A DNA stretch of 64,000 nucleotides from Robiginitalea marina (GCF_024006985.1 NZ_JAMXIB010000009.1:1-64000), one strand, 5' to 3'; counted from the first letter of the stretch, positions 5,961 to 14,446 are shown. The notes: generated from the sequence alone by a model not told the origin. Translations and numbers: made by a program.

Positions 5961-7058
5961 ATGAAATCGCACCCTTTTTTCAGGCTCCTGATGATCGTCG
6001 TATCAGGTTTTCTGTTTGTCCAATGTACAAGTGACCCGATCCCCGGCCCTCCCGGAGAAGACGGGATAGACGGGGTTGACGGGGTTGATGGCCAGGATGG
6101 CGTTAGCGGAACCGCTTCCTGCGTGGCCTGCCACTCCAATGCCACCCGCGAGCCCATCCTCGCTTCCTTCGAGCTCTCCGCTCACGGATCGGGGACTACG
6201 TTTGCCCGGGGCGCCGGTGCCAACTGCGCCCAGTGCCACGGAAGCGAAGGGTTTATCGATTATGTGACCACCGGGGCAGTCGACACCACTGCAGGGGCCT
6301 ACAGCCCGGCCATGCCGGTCAGCTGCGCTACCTGCCACGACAGCCACCGCACCTTTGACTTCGAAAATGATGGCCCCGACTATGCCCTCCGCAACCCGGA
6401 TGCGCAAAACCTGGTCCTGGACCCGACCTATACCATCGATTTCGAAGGCTCAAGCAACAACTGTATCACCTGCCACCAGCCTCGTAACAGCTATGAAATC
6501 CCGGCGGTGAACACTTCGGGTACCTATATTATTACCAGTTCGCGTTTCGGCCCGCACTACGGCCCACAATCCACCATGCTGGAAGGCATCCTCGGGGCTC
6601 CGATTGCCGGTTCCACGGCATATCCCGGAGTGGGATCTGCCACCCACCGGACGGCGTCCTCCTGCGTGAATTGCCACATGGGCGAATCCAACGTAGCTGA
6701 TTTGGGAGGACACTCCTGGGTACCCACGGATGAATCCTGCATCCAGTGCCACCCCAGCGGCGCCCCGGAAGAAATGAACGGGTTTACCGAGGGCATGGCA
6801 ACCCTGGCCGGCCTACTCGCCAATGTAGTTGGAGAAGAGTACACCGAAGATGCTGACGGAAACCTTGTAGGTACCGGGGTACCGATCGTCGGGATCATCG
6901 TAAACGGTAGTGCCCGACTTGGAATCTGGCCCACAGAAGCTGCCCAGGCTGCGTGGAATTACAAAACCCTGGAGCAGGATCAAAGCCGCGGCATCCACAA
7001 CCCGGGCTATTCCAGGGCCCTGCTGAACAATTCCATCGAGGCGCTGCAGAACAATTAA
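5961..7058 (+). CDS. Hexaheme c-type cytochrome lipoprotein
   Basis: This 365-residue lipoprotein (signal and lipobox ending FLFVQC, Cys22) carries six CxxCH motifs: CVACH (54-58), CAQCH (89-93), CATCH (122-126), CITCH (168-172), CVNCH (235-239) and CIQCH (260-264). Between the lipid anchor and the first heme is a collagen-like Gly-x-y run of about 20 residues (GPPGEDGIDGVDG...), probably a stiff spacer. RFGPHYGPQSTML before the fifth heme is a segment I associate with other multiheme cytochromes. It is first in an operon with FeS, NrfD and beta-barrel genes, so it probably accepts electrons from the quinol side or passes them to an outer-membrane partner. The start at 5961 is preferred over 5931 because it gives a compact signal peptide. 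Confidence 0.88.
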   Translation: MKSHPFFRLLMIVVSGFLFVQCTSDPIPGPPGEDGIDGVDGVDGQDGVSGTASCVACHSNATREPILASFELSAHGSGTTFARGAGANCAQCHGSEGFIDYVTTGAVDTTAGAYSPAMPVSCATCHDSHRTFDFENDGPDYALRNPDAQNLVLDPTYTIDFEGSSNNCITCHQPRNSYEIPAVNTSGTYIITSSRFGPHYGPQSTMLEGILGAPIAGSTAYPGVGSATHRTASSCVNCHMGESNVADLGGHSWVPTDESCIQCHPSGAPEEMNGFTEGMATLAGLLANVVGEEYTEDADGNLVGTGVPIVGIIVNGSARLGIWPTEAAQAAWNYKTLEQDQSRGIHNPGYSRALLNNSIEALQNN

Positions 7059-7172
7059 ACCCTGATCCATGGGGTGCGCGGGCACAGGCCGGGATTTCCG
7101 GCGGGATTCGCGTACCCCATGGGAAAGGATTGGTCCCCACAAATATCCAGGGTACTCCTTAAACCTTTTAAA

Positions 7173-7559
7173 ATGAAGAAAAAAGCACTTCTTATCCTGT
7201 CGGGATGCCTCCTCATGTTTTCTGCTTCCTGTTATTACGACGAACTCGTGGCGGAAGAACTGCCCGACATCCCTGACGGGGAGGAAATCTCCTTTGCACA
7301 GGATATCGAACCCCTTTTCAGCCAGGACGGCAAAGACTGTACGCGCTGCCACGATGGCTCCACCGACCCCGACCTCCGTATCGGAAGGGCCTATAACGCC
7401 CTGGTACCGGATTATGTAGTGGCCGGGGATGCTGCAGCAAGCGAGTTCTTCCAGAAACTGCCGGGCCGCGGACACCCCTTCGATGTGGGCTTTGCATTGA
7501 GCGCCCAGGAAATTGCACTAATAGGGGCCTGGATTGATCGGGGCGCCGAGAATAACTAA
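7173..7559 (+). CDS. Monoheme c-type cytochrome lipoprotein
   Basis: This 128-residue lipoprotein has signal MKKKALLILSGCLLMFSASC. A single CTRCH heme motif lies near residues 59-63, within FAQDIEPLFSQDGKDCTRCH, the arrangement seen in Planctomycete-type cytochrome c domains (I...F...C..CH). The C-terminal helix LSAQEIALIGAWIDRGAENN matches the usual end of that fold. The start at 7173 is chosen because the open frame upstream lacks a signal. It lies about 115 bases after the hexaheme gene and 18 bases before the beta-barrel gene, so it is probably in the same transcript and shuttles electrons in the periplasm. Confidence 0.85.
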   Translation: MKKKALLILSGCLLMFSASCYYDELVAEELPDIPDGEEISFAQDIEPLFSQDGKDCTRCHDGSTDPDLRIGRAYNALVPDYVVAGDAAASEFFQKLPGRGHPFDVGFALSAQEIALIGAWIDRGAENN

Positions 7560-7577
7560 CCCTAAAGAACCGATACG

Positions 7578-8447
7578 ATGAGATTCCCATATTCCCTATT
7601 GCTGATCGTGTTTTTCTGCCCCCTGGGCCTGCTGGCGCAGGACGCGGAACCCGATTCTGTGAAGGTGGTGGACAAACCCGAACGCCCGGCCTTTGAAAGC
7701 AACTTCCTGATCGACAACCCCACCGACAAGCTCTATTTGAAAAACAGCCTGGAAGTGGTCTTCCAACACCGTTTCGGAACCATTTCCGGAGGGGAGAATG
7801 ACCTGCTTGGGATTTACGGCGCGGCCAATATCCGGATCGGGGTCGCCTATACCCTCCATGAACGCGTGCAGATCGGTTTCGGGACTGAAAAAAACCGGAA
7901 ACTCCAGGATTTTAACCTGAAACTGGGCCTGCTGCAACAGACCCGCTCCGGCAGGATCCCCGTGAACGTAAGCTATTACGGCAACGTGGCCATCGATGCC
8001 CGGAAAAAGGAAAACTTTGCCCTGGACCAACACCGGTACTCTTATTTTCATTCCCTGATTATTTCAAGGCGGTTTTCCCCGAATTTCTCCTTTCAGGTGG
8101 TCCCAAGCCTTTCCCACTTTAACGCAGTTCCGGAGGGGGCCCAAAACGACGTTTTCGGGTTGGCCTTCGGGGGGCGTTACAAGGTAACCCCGAATACGGC
8201 GATTACCATGGAATACACCATGCCCATGACGGACTGGGATGAGTCTTTTGAAGGGGTTAACAATCCTACTCCCGGCTTCAGCCTGGGGATGGAATTCGTA
8301 ACTTCCTCCCACGCCTTCCAGGTGTACCTGTCGTCCCTGAATGGAATTACGCCCCAGGCGAACTATTTCTTCAACGATAACCAGTTCTTTGATGGGTTCG
8401 ATAGTATCCTGTTGGGCTTTACCATCACCCGCCTGTATAATTTCTAA
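7578..8447 (+). CDS. DUF5777-type outer-membrane beta-barrel protein
   Basis: This 289-residue protein has a signal peptide (MRFPYSLLLIVFFCPLGLLAQ) followed by alternating amphipathic strands ending in a C-terminal aromatic (TITRLYNF), as in outer-membrane barrels. The segments LYLKNSLEVVFQHRFGTI and FGLAFGGRYKVTPNTAITMEY match what I know of the DUF5777 beta-barrel family, which in Bacteroidetes often sits beside cytochromes. It has no heme motif. With two cytochrome lipoproteins upstream and a quinol module downstream, it could form or support an outer-membrane electron conduit, comparable in logic (not in sequence) to MtrB-type porins. That role is inference. Confidence 0.8.
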   Translation: MRFPYSLLLIVFFCPLGLLAQDAEPDSVKVVDKPERPAFESNFLIDNPTDKLYLKNSLEVVFQHRFGTISGGENDLLGIYGAANIRIGVAYTLHERVQIGFGTEKNRKLQDFNLKLGLLQQTRSGRIPVNVSYYGNVAIDARKKENFALDQHRYSYFHSLIISRRFSPNFSFQVVPSLSHFNAVPEGAQNDVFGLAFGGRYKVTPNTAITMEYTMPMTDWDESFEGVNNPTPGFSLGMEFVTSSHAFQVYLSSLNGITPQANYFFNDNQFFDGFDSILLGFTITRLYNF

Positions 8448-8468
8448 TCACGAAACTGCCTGCATCCC

Positions 8469-8735
8469 ATGAAGAAAGAATCCAAGGATCCCACAGCTAT
8501 AGGAAGGCGGAAATTCCTTCCCATACTGGGGACCGGGCTTTTGCTGCCCTTGTTGCCCGCCCCTGTCCGGGCGGCTGAAACCAGGGAAGAAGAGGAATAT
8601 GTAACCCTCTTAAAACCGGATGGCACTACCGTTCGCGTTAAGGCCAGCAGCCTGAAAAAATCCAAAGTGGTACGGAAAAAAATCAGCAATTCAGAGCTGC
8701 GGGAGTGGCTGGATAAGGGCAAAGAACAGCGATAG
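8469..8735 (+). CDS. Small Tat-like protein related to the ferredoxin N-terminus
   Basis: This 88-residue protein has a twin-arginine-like leader: GRRKFLPILGTGLLLPLLP, then an Ala-x-Ala-like end. The mature part is short and highly charged (YVTLLKPDGTTVRVKASSL, then Lys-rich). The same plan, RRKFL leader, acidic stretch, then (I/V)xLxxxDGxxxxV, occurs at the start of the next gene's product (IELMDADGNIIEVDS). It looks like a stand-alone duplicate of that N-terminal module. It has no Cys and no cofactor motif. It lies 9 bases before the FeS gene. A chaperone, maturation factor or structural subunit of the FeS/NrfD complex are all possible; I cannot choose. Confidence 0.65.
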   Translation: MKKESKDPTAIGRRKFLPILGTGLLLPLLPAPVRAAETREEEEYVTLLKPDGTTVRVKASSLKKSKVVRKKISNSELREWLDKGKEQR

Positions 8736-8743
8736 GAACGATT

Positions 8744-9718
8744 ATGGAAGAAAACAACAAAGATGCCCGGCGCAAATTCCTGAACAACGGGTGGAAGCTC
8801 GGACTCGCCTCCATCCTCGGGGCCGGGGCCCTGGCCCACCTGAAGGACGGGTTTGCTTTCGAAGGTTCAGGGGAGTCCATCGAGCTGATGGATGCCGATG
8901 GGAATATTATAGAGGTAGACAGCACCGAACTGGAAGCCATGGCGCACCATATGGTGCCCCATGATGTGCGCAAGGGTATCCCCGGGCGCAAGTTCGTAAT
9001 GGTGGTGGACCTGGCCAAATGCCAAAATGCCCTGGCCTGCCAGAGGGCCTGCAACAAACACCACTTCGTAACCGGCGATAACGCCTGGTTGAAGGTGTAC
9101 AAAATGCAGGAAACGGAAGACACCTCCCCTTACTGGATGCCCAGCCTGTGCATGCACTGCGACAAGCCTGCCTGCGTCACGGTCTGCCCGGTAGATGCCA
9201 CCTTCAAACGGGAAGATGGCCTTGTGCTGATCGACAATGACCGCTGCGTGGGGTGCCGGTTCTGTATGGCGGCCTGCCCCTACTCCACCCGGGTCTTCAA
9301 CTGGAATGACCCGAAACAGGAATTCGAGCTGAGCATGGATGTCGTGGAACAAATGCACAGCCCCGAACATGCCGGGATGCCCAGTGTTAAGGGAACGGTG
9401 GACAAATGCGATTTCTGCCCGCACCAGGCCGTAAAAGGGGAACTACCCCACTGCGTGACGGCCTGCCCGAACGGGGTCTTCTATTTTGGGGACAAAAATG
9501 AGGACACGGTCACCAACGGCAACGAAACGGTGCGGCTGAGCGAACTGCTGGAGAAAAATGCAGGGTATCGCCTGTTTGAAGAAATGGGAACCGACCCCAG
9601 CGTATACTACCTGCCGCCCAAAGACCGCCTCCCCTTTGAAGAAGGCCTTGACAACTACAATGAATTCGAGTCGGTGGAAAAACCCGACGCAACCGTAGAA
9701 AATCCTGAGGCATCATGA
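8744..9718 (+). CDS. Tat-exported multi-cluster ferredoxin subunit (NrfC/PsrB-like)
   Basis: This 324-residue iron-sulfur protein has a DARRKFLNNGWKLG twin-arginine leader. Cys groups are at about residues 93/99/103, 136/139/144/148, 168/171/174/178 and 222/225/237/241, the layout of four-cluster electron-transfer subunits of the NrfC/PsrB/DmsB type. The first group, KCQNALACQRACNKHH, lacks the usual second Cys (C-x5-C-x3-C), so 15 motif Cys are visible rather than 16. It would pass electrons between the NrfD quinol site and the cytochromes. It overlaps nrfD by ATGA. No molybdopterin catalytic subunit, the usual partner of such proteins, is encoded beside it. Confidence 0.9.
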   Translation: MEENNKDARRKFLNNGWKLGLASILGAGALAHLKDGFAFEGSGESIELMDADGNIIEVDSTELEAMAHHMVPHDVRKGIPGRKFVMVVDLAKCQNALACQRACNKHHFVTGDNAWLKVYKMQETEDTSPYWMPSLCMHCDKPACVTVCPVDATFKREDGLVLIDNDRCVGCRFCMAACPYSTRVFNWNDPKQEFELSMDVVEQMHSPEHAGMPSVKGTVDKCDFCPHQAVKGELPHCVTACPNGVFYFGDKNEDTVTNGNETVRLSELLEKNAGYRLFEEMGTDPSVYYLPPKDRLPFEEGLDNYNEFESVEKPDATVENPEAS

Positions 9719-11049
9719 GCAGATACGAACAACTCATCAAGGACCTGGGACCCCAGAAATTCAATATGAGGGGAAAACTGTGGATGGGCTTCCTGTTGCT
9801 GCTTATCGCAGCCGGGGTAATCGCCTACATCGATCAGCTCATCCAGGGACAGGTGGTCACCAACATGAGGGACTATGTCCTGTGGGGCGTGTATATCTCC
9901 AACTTCGTGTATTTTGTGGCTACCAGTTTTGTAGCGGCCATCGCGGTGGCAGCCCTCAGGCTGACCAACAGCGAATGGCGGCGGCCCTTTGTTCGGGTGG
10001 CCGAGATCGTGGCGGTGGCCTGCATCATCATGGCGGGGATTACCATCATCATCGACATGGCGCGGCCCGACCGCATGCTGAACCTTTTTATCCATGCCCG
10101 CCTGCAGTCGCCCATTACCTGGGACGTAATTATTATCCCCACGTTTATGGTGGTGAGCATTTTGCTGCTGTATTTCCCGCTCCTGCCCGACCTGGCGATC
10201 CTTCGGGACCATTACGCCAAAACCAAGCCCCGCCTGAGCAAGATCTACGGGTTCTTTGCCCTGAAATGGAACTGGGCGGCCCAACAGGTGAAACTCCAGA
10301 AAAGGAGCGTGCACCTGCTGGCGCTCATGATCATCCCCCTCGGGCTGATCCTTGAATCCATCGATGCCTACCTGTTTTCAACTACCTACCGGGTAGGTTG
10401 GGATAGCTCGAATTTCGCCCCCTATTTCATCTCCGGCGCCATGGTGGCCGGCCTTGGGGCCCTCATTACAGTGGCATACATCATCCGGCGCGATAAAAAG
10501 CTTGAATCCTACATCACGGATTATCATTTTGACAAATTCGGCAAACTATTCAACCTTGCCCTGCTTATTTATGTCTATTTCAATATAAACGAATACGTGG
10601 TGCCCCTCTTTACTTCCAAGAAAGCGGAATCGGAACACCTGGAAACCCTCCTGAGCGGGGAATACGCCCTGCCCTTCTGGCTGGTCTCCATAGCAGGCCT
10701 GCTCCTGCCCGCCCTGCTGACGCTTTTTAAGCGGTTCAGGAAGCCGAGGGCCCTGTTCTACATCGCGGTGGTGGCAGTCATCGGGGCCTGGTGGAAACGG
10801 TACCTCATCGTGACCCCTACCCTGTTGCACCCCTTCCTCCCAATCCAGGGCGTCCCGGAATCATGGAGGCATTATTTCCCCAGCTTGCACGAATGGCTGA
10901 TCACCTCGGCAACCCTGGCAATGGCCCTGCTGATCATCACCCTCTTGGTCCGGTACGTGCCCATTATTTCCATTGACCGCCTGGCCGCGGAAGAAGGCCT
11001 TCCGGAATCAAAACATCCGGAATCAAAACATAAAGAGGCTGCCGTATGA
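9715..11049 (+). CDS. NrfD/PsrC-family integral membrane quinol subunit
   Basis: This 444-residue polytopic membrane protein has about nine or ten hydrophobic segments. The segment IIIDMARPDRMLNLFIHARL matches the NrfD/PsrC signature region (D-x-(G/A)-R-P-x-R), which lies near the quinone site. A second set of helices, including ISGAMVAGLGALITVAYIIRR, is typical of the family. It should oxidise menaquinol (or reduce menaquinone) in the inner membrane and exchange electrons with the upstream four-cluster ferredoxin. Start and stop codons overlap those of both neighbours (ATGA at each end), showing translational coupling. It lacks a fused heme domain. Confidence 0.92.
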   Translation: MSRYEQLIKDLGPQKFNMRGKLWMGFLLLLIAAGVIAYIDQLIQGQVVTNMRDYVLWGVYISNFVYFVATSFVAAIAVAALRLTNSEWRRPFVRVAEIVAVACIIMAGITIIIDMARPDRMLNLFIHARLQSPITWDVIIIPTFMVVSILLLYFPLLPDLAILRDHYAKTKPRLSKIYGFFALKWNWAAQQVKLQKRSVHLLALMIIPLGLILESIDAYLFSTTYRVGWDSSNFAPYFISGAMVAGLGALITVAYIIRRDKKLESYITDYHFDKFGKLFNLALLIYVYFNINEYVVPLFTSKKAESEHLETLLSGEYALPFWLVSIAGLLLPALLTLFKRFRKPRALFYIAVVAVIGAWWKRYLIVTPTLLHPFLPIQGVPESWRHYFPSLHEWLITSATLAMALLIITLLVRYVPIISIDRLAAEEGLPESKHPESKHKEAAV

Positions 11050-11924
11050 AAACAATGATAAATACCTGCAGCGCCCTGCCGCGCGTGTTTTGGCTGGCCC
11101 TGGCTTTCCTGCTGGCCCTGCCGACGGCTGCCCAGGATAAAAAAGAACGGCTTCGCGTCGGGGCCGTGTACACCAAAATCATGGAGGGCCCCGTAACCCT
11201 GGACCTCTCCACCTCCGCCCGGATTGACCGGAGCAACGTGAATGTCCCCGACATCGACCTGGAGGTGTATTACGAAGTGGACGGGGAGGAATTCCCCCTG
11301 GGTACCGTTCGCACCGATCAAAATGGGAATGCGCGGCTTACCCTTGAAAACCTTGGAAAGATCCAGCCCGATTCCACCGGCCTCTACATCCTGGGCGCCT
11401 CCTTCGCAGGCAACGAGATGTTCACCCGTGCCAGCAAGAGCGTGGAATTCCGGGATGCGGCCATCCGCGCCACCCTTGTGGAACAGGATAGCCTTCCGTA
11501 CATTGAAGCCACGCTTGCAGACCAGGCCACGGACAGCCTTGTGGCAGATGCCCTGATCAAGGTACAGGTAAAACGGATGTTCAAGCCGCTTCGCATCAGC
11601 GAAGACCTGCTGATGACCGATGAAGCCGGGAGCATCCTGGTGCCCGTTCCCACGGATATCCCGGGAAAAGGCGGCCTCCTTGATATAGAGGTGGTTATAG
11701 AAGACCACGAATCCTACGGGACCGTAAAAGCCCTGGTGGAAGCTCCGGTTGGCACGCCAATTGCAGTAGATTCCACATATGACGAAAGAACCCTTTGGGC
11801 CCGAAGCAGCCGCACCCCTATTTTTATCCTGGTCTTTACGGGATTGCTGGTGTTTGGCTCCTGGGGGCTCATCGTTTACCTGATTTTTAATCTATTCAAA
11901 ATTGCTAAAACCAAATACTCATGA
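11046..11924 (+). CDS. Membrane-anchored periplasmic protein of the electron-transfer operon
   Basis: I do not recognise this 292-residue protein as a named family. It has a signal peptide (hydrophobic core FWLALAFLLALPTAAQ). Two successive beta-rich, Ig-like segments of about 100 residues each follow: LEVYYEVDGEEFPLGTVRTD and ADALIKVQVKRMFKPLRIS. A C-terminal transmembrane helix (IFILVFTGLLVFGSWGLIVYL) is followed by a basic tail, so the bulk faces the periplasm. It has no heme or Cys motif. Its ATGA overlaps with nrfD and with the downstream cytochrome c gene tie it to the complex. A scaffold or docking subunit for the soluble cytochromes is a reasonable guess. Confidence 0.75.
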   Translation: MKTMINTCSALPRVFWLALAFLLALPTAAQDKKERLRVGAVYTKIMEGPVTLDLSTSARIDRSNVNVPDIDLEVYYEVDGEEFPLGTVRTDQNGNARLTLENLGKIQPDSTGLYILGASFAGNEMFTRASKSVEFRDAAIRATLVEQDSLPYIEATLADQATDSLVADALIKVQVKRMFKPLRISEDLLMTDEAGSILVPVPTDIPGKGGLLDIEVVIEDHESYGTVKALVEAPVGTPIAVDSTYDERTLWARSSRTPIFILVFTGLLVFGSWGLIVYLIFNLFKIAKTKYS

Positions 11925-12319
11925 AAACCCTTAGAATTCTAATCCCTATTGCCTTTCTTTCCCTCGTATTGTACGCCTTCACCACGCCCCCCCAGGACGA
12001 ATGGGTGGTGCCTGAAAAATACGTCAATATGAAAAACCCCACCGACCCGAAAGCGGATCTGAATATCGGCAAGGCCCTCTACAAGAAGCATTGCCAGTCA
12101 TGCCACGGGGCCGAAGGATACGGGGACGGCCCGAAAGCCGCCGGCCTGAAAGGGGACCTAGGCGATTTCTCCTCAGCCGAATACCAGGCTCAAACGGACG
12201 GGGCACTCTTCTATAAGACCTCTTTTGGACGGGGCGACATGCCGGAATACACCAAAAAAATGCCGGATGACGAAGACCGCTGGCTGATCGTCAACTACAT
12301 GAGGACCTTAAAGGAATAG
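11921..12319 (+). CDS. Class I cytochrome c
   Basis: This 132-residue exported protein has a hydrophobic N-terminus (signal or anchor), a CQSCH heme motif at 58-62 in GKALYKKHCQSCHGAEGYGDG, and a likely distal Met in GRGDMPEYTKKM. The C-terminal helix DEDRWLIVNYMRTLKE is characteristic of small c-type cytochromes. It would act as the periplasmic electron carrier of the operon. It overlaps the preceding gene by ATGA and is the last member before hemA, 66 bases downstream. Confidence 0.92.
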   Translation: MKTLRILIPIAFLSLVLYAFTTPPQDEWVVPEKYVNMKNPTDPKADLNIGKALYKKHCQSCHGAEGYGDGPKAAGLKGDLGDFSSAEYQAQTDGALFYKTSFGRGDMPEYTKKMPDDEDRWLIVNYMRTLKE

Positions 12320-12385
12320 GCCCTTCGGAAAGGCGCGTACGCAGATACCCTGCCTTACATCATTAACCAAACGACGTTCCACAAA

Positions 12386-13618
12386 ATGTTGAACCGGGAT
12401 TCTCATTTCAAATTCATCAGTATTTCGCACCAAACGGCCCCATTGGGCCGCAGGGAACGGTTCTATATTGCCGACCCCGAAAAAGGGGCCATTGCCGATG
12501 CGCTCTGCAAGGCCTTCCCGGGGATTACTTCCCTGCTCCTGCTGGTGACCTGCAACCGTACCGAGGTATACTTCGAAACAGACGATACCCCTGCAGCCGC
12601 GGTCAGGGATTTCTTCCTGGAGCAGCGGTTGGGGCAGGTACGTCCGGAAGACCGGGCCGATTTCACCCTCAGCGACAAAACCGGGGAAACCGTCAGGCAT
12701 CTCCTGCGGGTTTCGGCCGGGTTGGAGTCTTCGGTGCTGGGCGATGCAGAAATCATCCACCAGGTGAAAAAGGCCTATCACTTCTCCCTGGAACGCAACC
12801 TGCAGGGTTCCGTGCTGGAACGCTGCCTGCAAACGGTGTTCCGCTTCCATAAACGGGTGAGCAACGAGACCGCCTTCCGGGATGGGACCACGTCCACGGC
12901 CTACAAGGCCCTGAAACTGATTGGCGATACTTTTGGCACCGAAGGGGCGGATAAAAAGATCCTCTTTGTCGGGGCCGGGGATATCGTAGGACAACTTTTC
13001 AAGTATAACACCAAATTCGGGTACCGCAACCTGTGGATCACCAACCGGACGCAGGCCAGGGCCGAGCGCCTGGCGCAGGTCCACCGGGCCGCCGCCTGGC
13101 CATGGGAACGCTTGCTGGAAAACGACCTTGCCGGCTTCGATGTCATCATCAGTGCGGTGAGCAACGCCTCGGCGCTCATCCACAAAGGCGTAGGCCGCGA
13201 TAAACAGGTGCTGTTGGTAGACCTGGCCGTTCCCGGGAATATCGCCCCCGCCCTGGGGAAAGCCCAGAACGTGCTGCTGGCCGACCTGGACCATATCGCT
13301 TCCCACATCCAACAAAATAAGGAAGCCCGTATGGCCGCGACCCAAAAGGTAGAGCAGATCATCGAACAGGAATGGGAGGCGTTCATGGAATGGCATGCAA
13401 AGCAGCCCTATAGGGACCTGCTTGCCGGACGCAAAGAGGAAGTCGTTTCCCTGCTCTCCGAGATCGCGCAGCAGGAAGGGGCCGCCTGGAGCGAAGAAGA
13501 ACTGGACGGGCTGGCCAACCGGATGGTGCGCAAACTGCTGAAACACCCTGCCTCCCTGTATGAGGAAGCGCAGCTGCAGGAAGTCGTCTGGAGGAACCTT
13601 TCCCTTCAGGCCGTTTAA
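12386..13618 (+). CDS. hemA: Glutamyl-tRNA reductase
   Basis: This 410-residue enzyme reduces Glu-tRNA to glutamate-1-semialdehyde, the first step of C5 tetrapyrrole synthesis. The N-terminal ISISHQTAPLGRRE and the catalytic Cys56 in LVTCNRTEVYFE are present. The NADPH-binding segment ILFVGAGDIVGQLF and the C-terminal dimerisation helix region complete the usual layout. The canonical VLGE(T/P)QILGQVK is slightly altered to VLGDAEIIHQVK. The length is normal. It lies on the same strand 66 bases after the cytochrome operon. That fits co-location of heme supply with c-type cytochromes, although separate transcription is possible. Confidence 0.95.
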   Translation: MLNRDSHFKFISISHQTAPLGRRERFYIADPEKGAIADALCKAFPGITSLLLLVTCNRTEVYFETDDTPAAAVRDFFLEQRLGQVRPEDRADFTLSDKTGETVRHLLRVSAGLESSVLGDAEIIHQVKKAYHFSLERNLQGSVLERCLQTVFRFHKRVSNETAFRDGTTSTAYKALKLIGDTFGTEGADKKILFVGAGDIVGQLFKYNTKFGYRNLWITNRTQARAERLAQVHRAAAWPWERLLENDLAGFDVIISAVSNASALIHKGVGRDKQVLLVDLAVPGNIAPALGKAQNVLLADLDHIASHIQQNKEARMAATQKVEQIIEQEWEAFMEWHAKQPYRDLLAGRKEEVVSLLSEIAQQEGAAWSEEELDGLANRMVRKLLKHPASLYEEAQLQEVVWRNLSLQAV

Positions 13619-13638
13619 TCCATTAAAATAAAGGAACT

Positions 13639-14412
13639 ATGATCAATCGCGCTGGCGTAATGGGCCGCATTATTTTGGCCTCAGGCCTGGTTTTGGCAGG
13701 GATCTCCTGCAATATGGGCCCAAAAGAACTGGGGACTTTCCCCATCCAGGAAAACGGGGATGCGGTAGCTGCCCACAAAGACATTGTTTTGGACGTACAC
13801 CGGATCGTGGTCCGCGAGGCTGTCCCCACTTCCAAATACCTGTACCTCCGGGTGAGCGAAGGGGACCGGGAATACTGGGTGGCCACTGCCCTTTCGGAGG
13901 TTTCCGAGGGCCAGACCTACTTTTACAACGAGGCCCTGGTCAAAACCGATTTTGAGAGCAAGGAAATGGGGCGGGTCTTCGACACCCTCTACCTGGTAAC
14001 CCGCATGGTTCCCGAAGCCCACGGGGAAGGCCTCAAACCGGTCCGGGAAATCCCGGCCCCGCCCGAACAGGCGGCAAGTGGGGCTCCCAAAACCGGGTTT
14101 CACGGCAGCCCCCTGGCGGGGGAAGCCACCCCGCTCAGCATTGCAGATTTGCTGGCCGATCCTGCCAAATATGAAAACAAGGTGGTGGAACTAAAAGTCA
14201 CCTGTACCAAGGTGAACGAGGCGATCCTGGGGCGGAACTGGCTCCATGTAACCGATGGCAGCGCCGATGGGGCAGACCTTGTGGTTACCAGCGCCTCCAT
14301 GGCCGAGGTAGGCGAAAACATTACCCTGCGGGCCATCGTACACCTGAACCGCGATTTCGGGGCCGGGTACTCCTATGACGTCCTGCTGGAAGAAGGGGTG
14401 ATCCTTCCGTAA
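13639..14412 (+). CDS. Lipoprotein with C-terminal OB-fold-like domain
   Basis: This 257-residue protein has a lipoprotein signal (lipobox LAGISC). The first half repeats a binding-like beta pattern (VLDVHRIVVREAVPTSKYLYLRV, EYWVATALSEV). After a Pro/Ala-rich linker, residues ~150-257 (SIADLLADPAKYENKVVELK, then ILGRNWLHVTDGS) read as an OB-fold of the kind found in small periplasmic proteins of Bacteroidetes and Proteobacteria. No catalytic motif is seen. It follows hemA by 20 bases and may be co-transcribed. A role in heme, cytochrome or metal handling is only suggested by context. The start may instead be the Met at 13660. Confidence 0.7.
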   Translation: MINRAGVMGRIILASGLVLAGISCNMGPKELGTFPIQENGDAVAAHKDIVLDVHRIVVREAVPTSKYLYLRVSEGDREYWVATALSEVSEGQTYFYNEALVKTDFESKEMGRVFDTLYLVTRMVPEAHGEGLKPVREIPAPPEQAASGAPKTGFHGSPLAGEATPLSIADLLADPAKYENKVVELKVTCTKVNEAILGRNWLHVTDGSADGADLVVTSASMAEVGENITLRAIVHLNRDFGAGYSYDVLLEEGVILP

Positions 14413-14446
14413 TCGGCCATAACCGCCTGCCCTGGCTGGTATTGCA

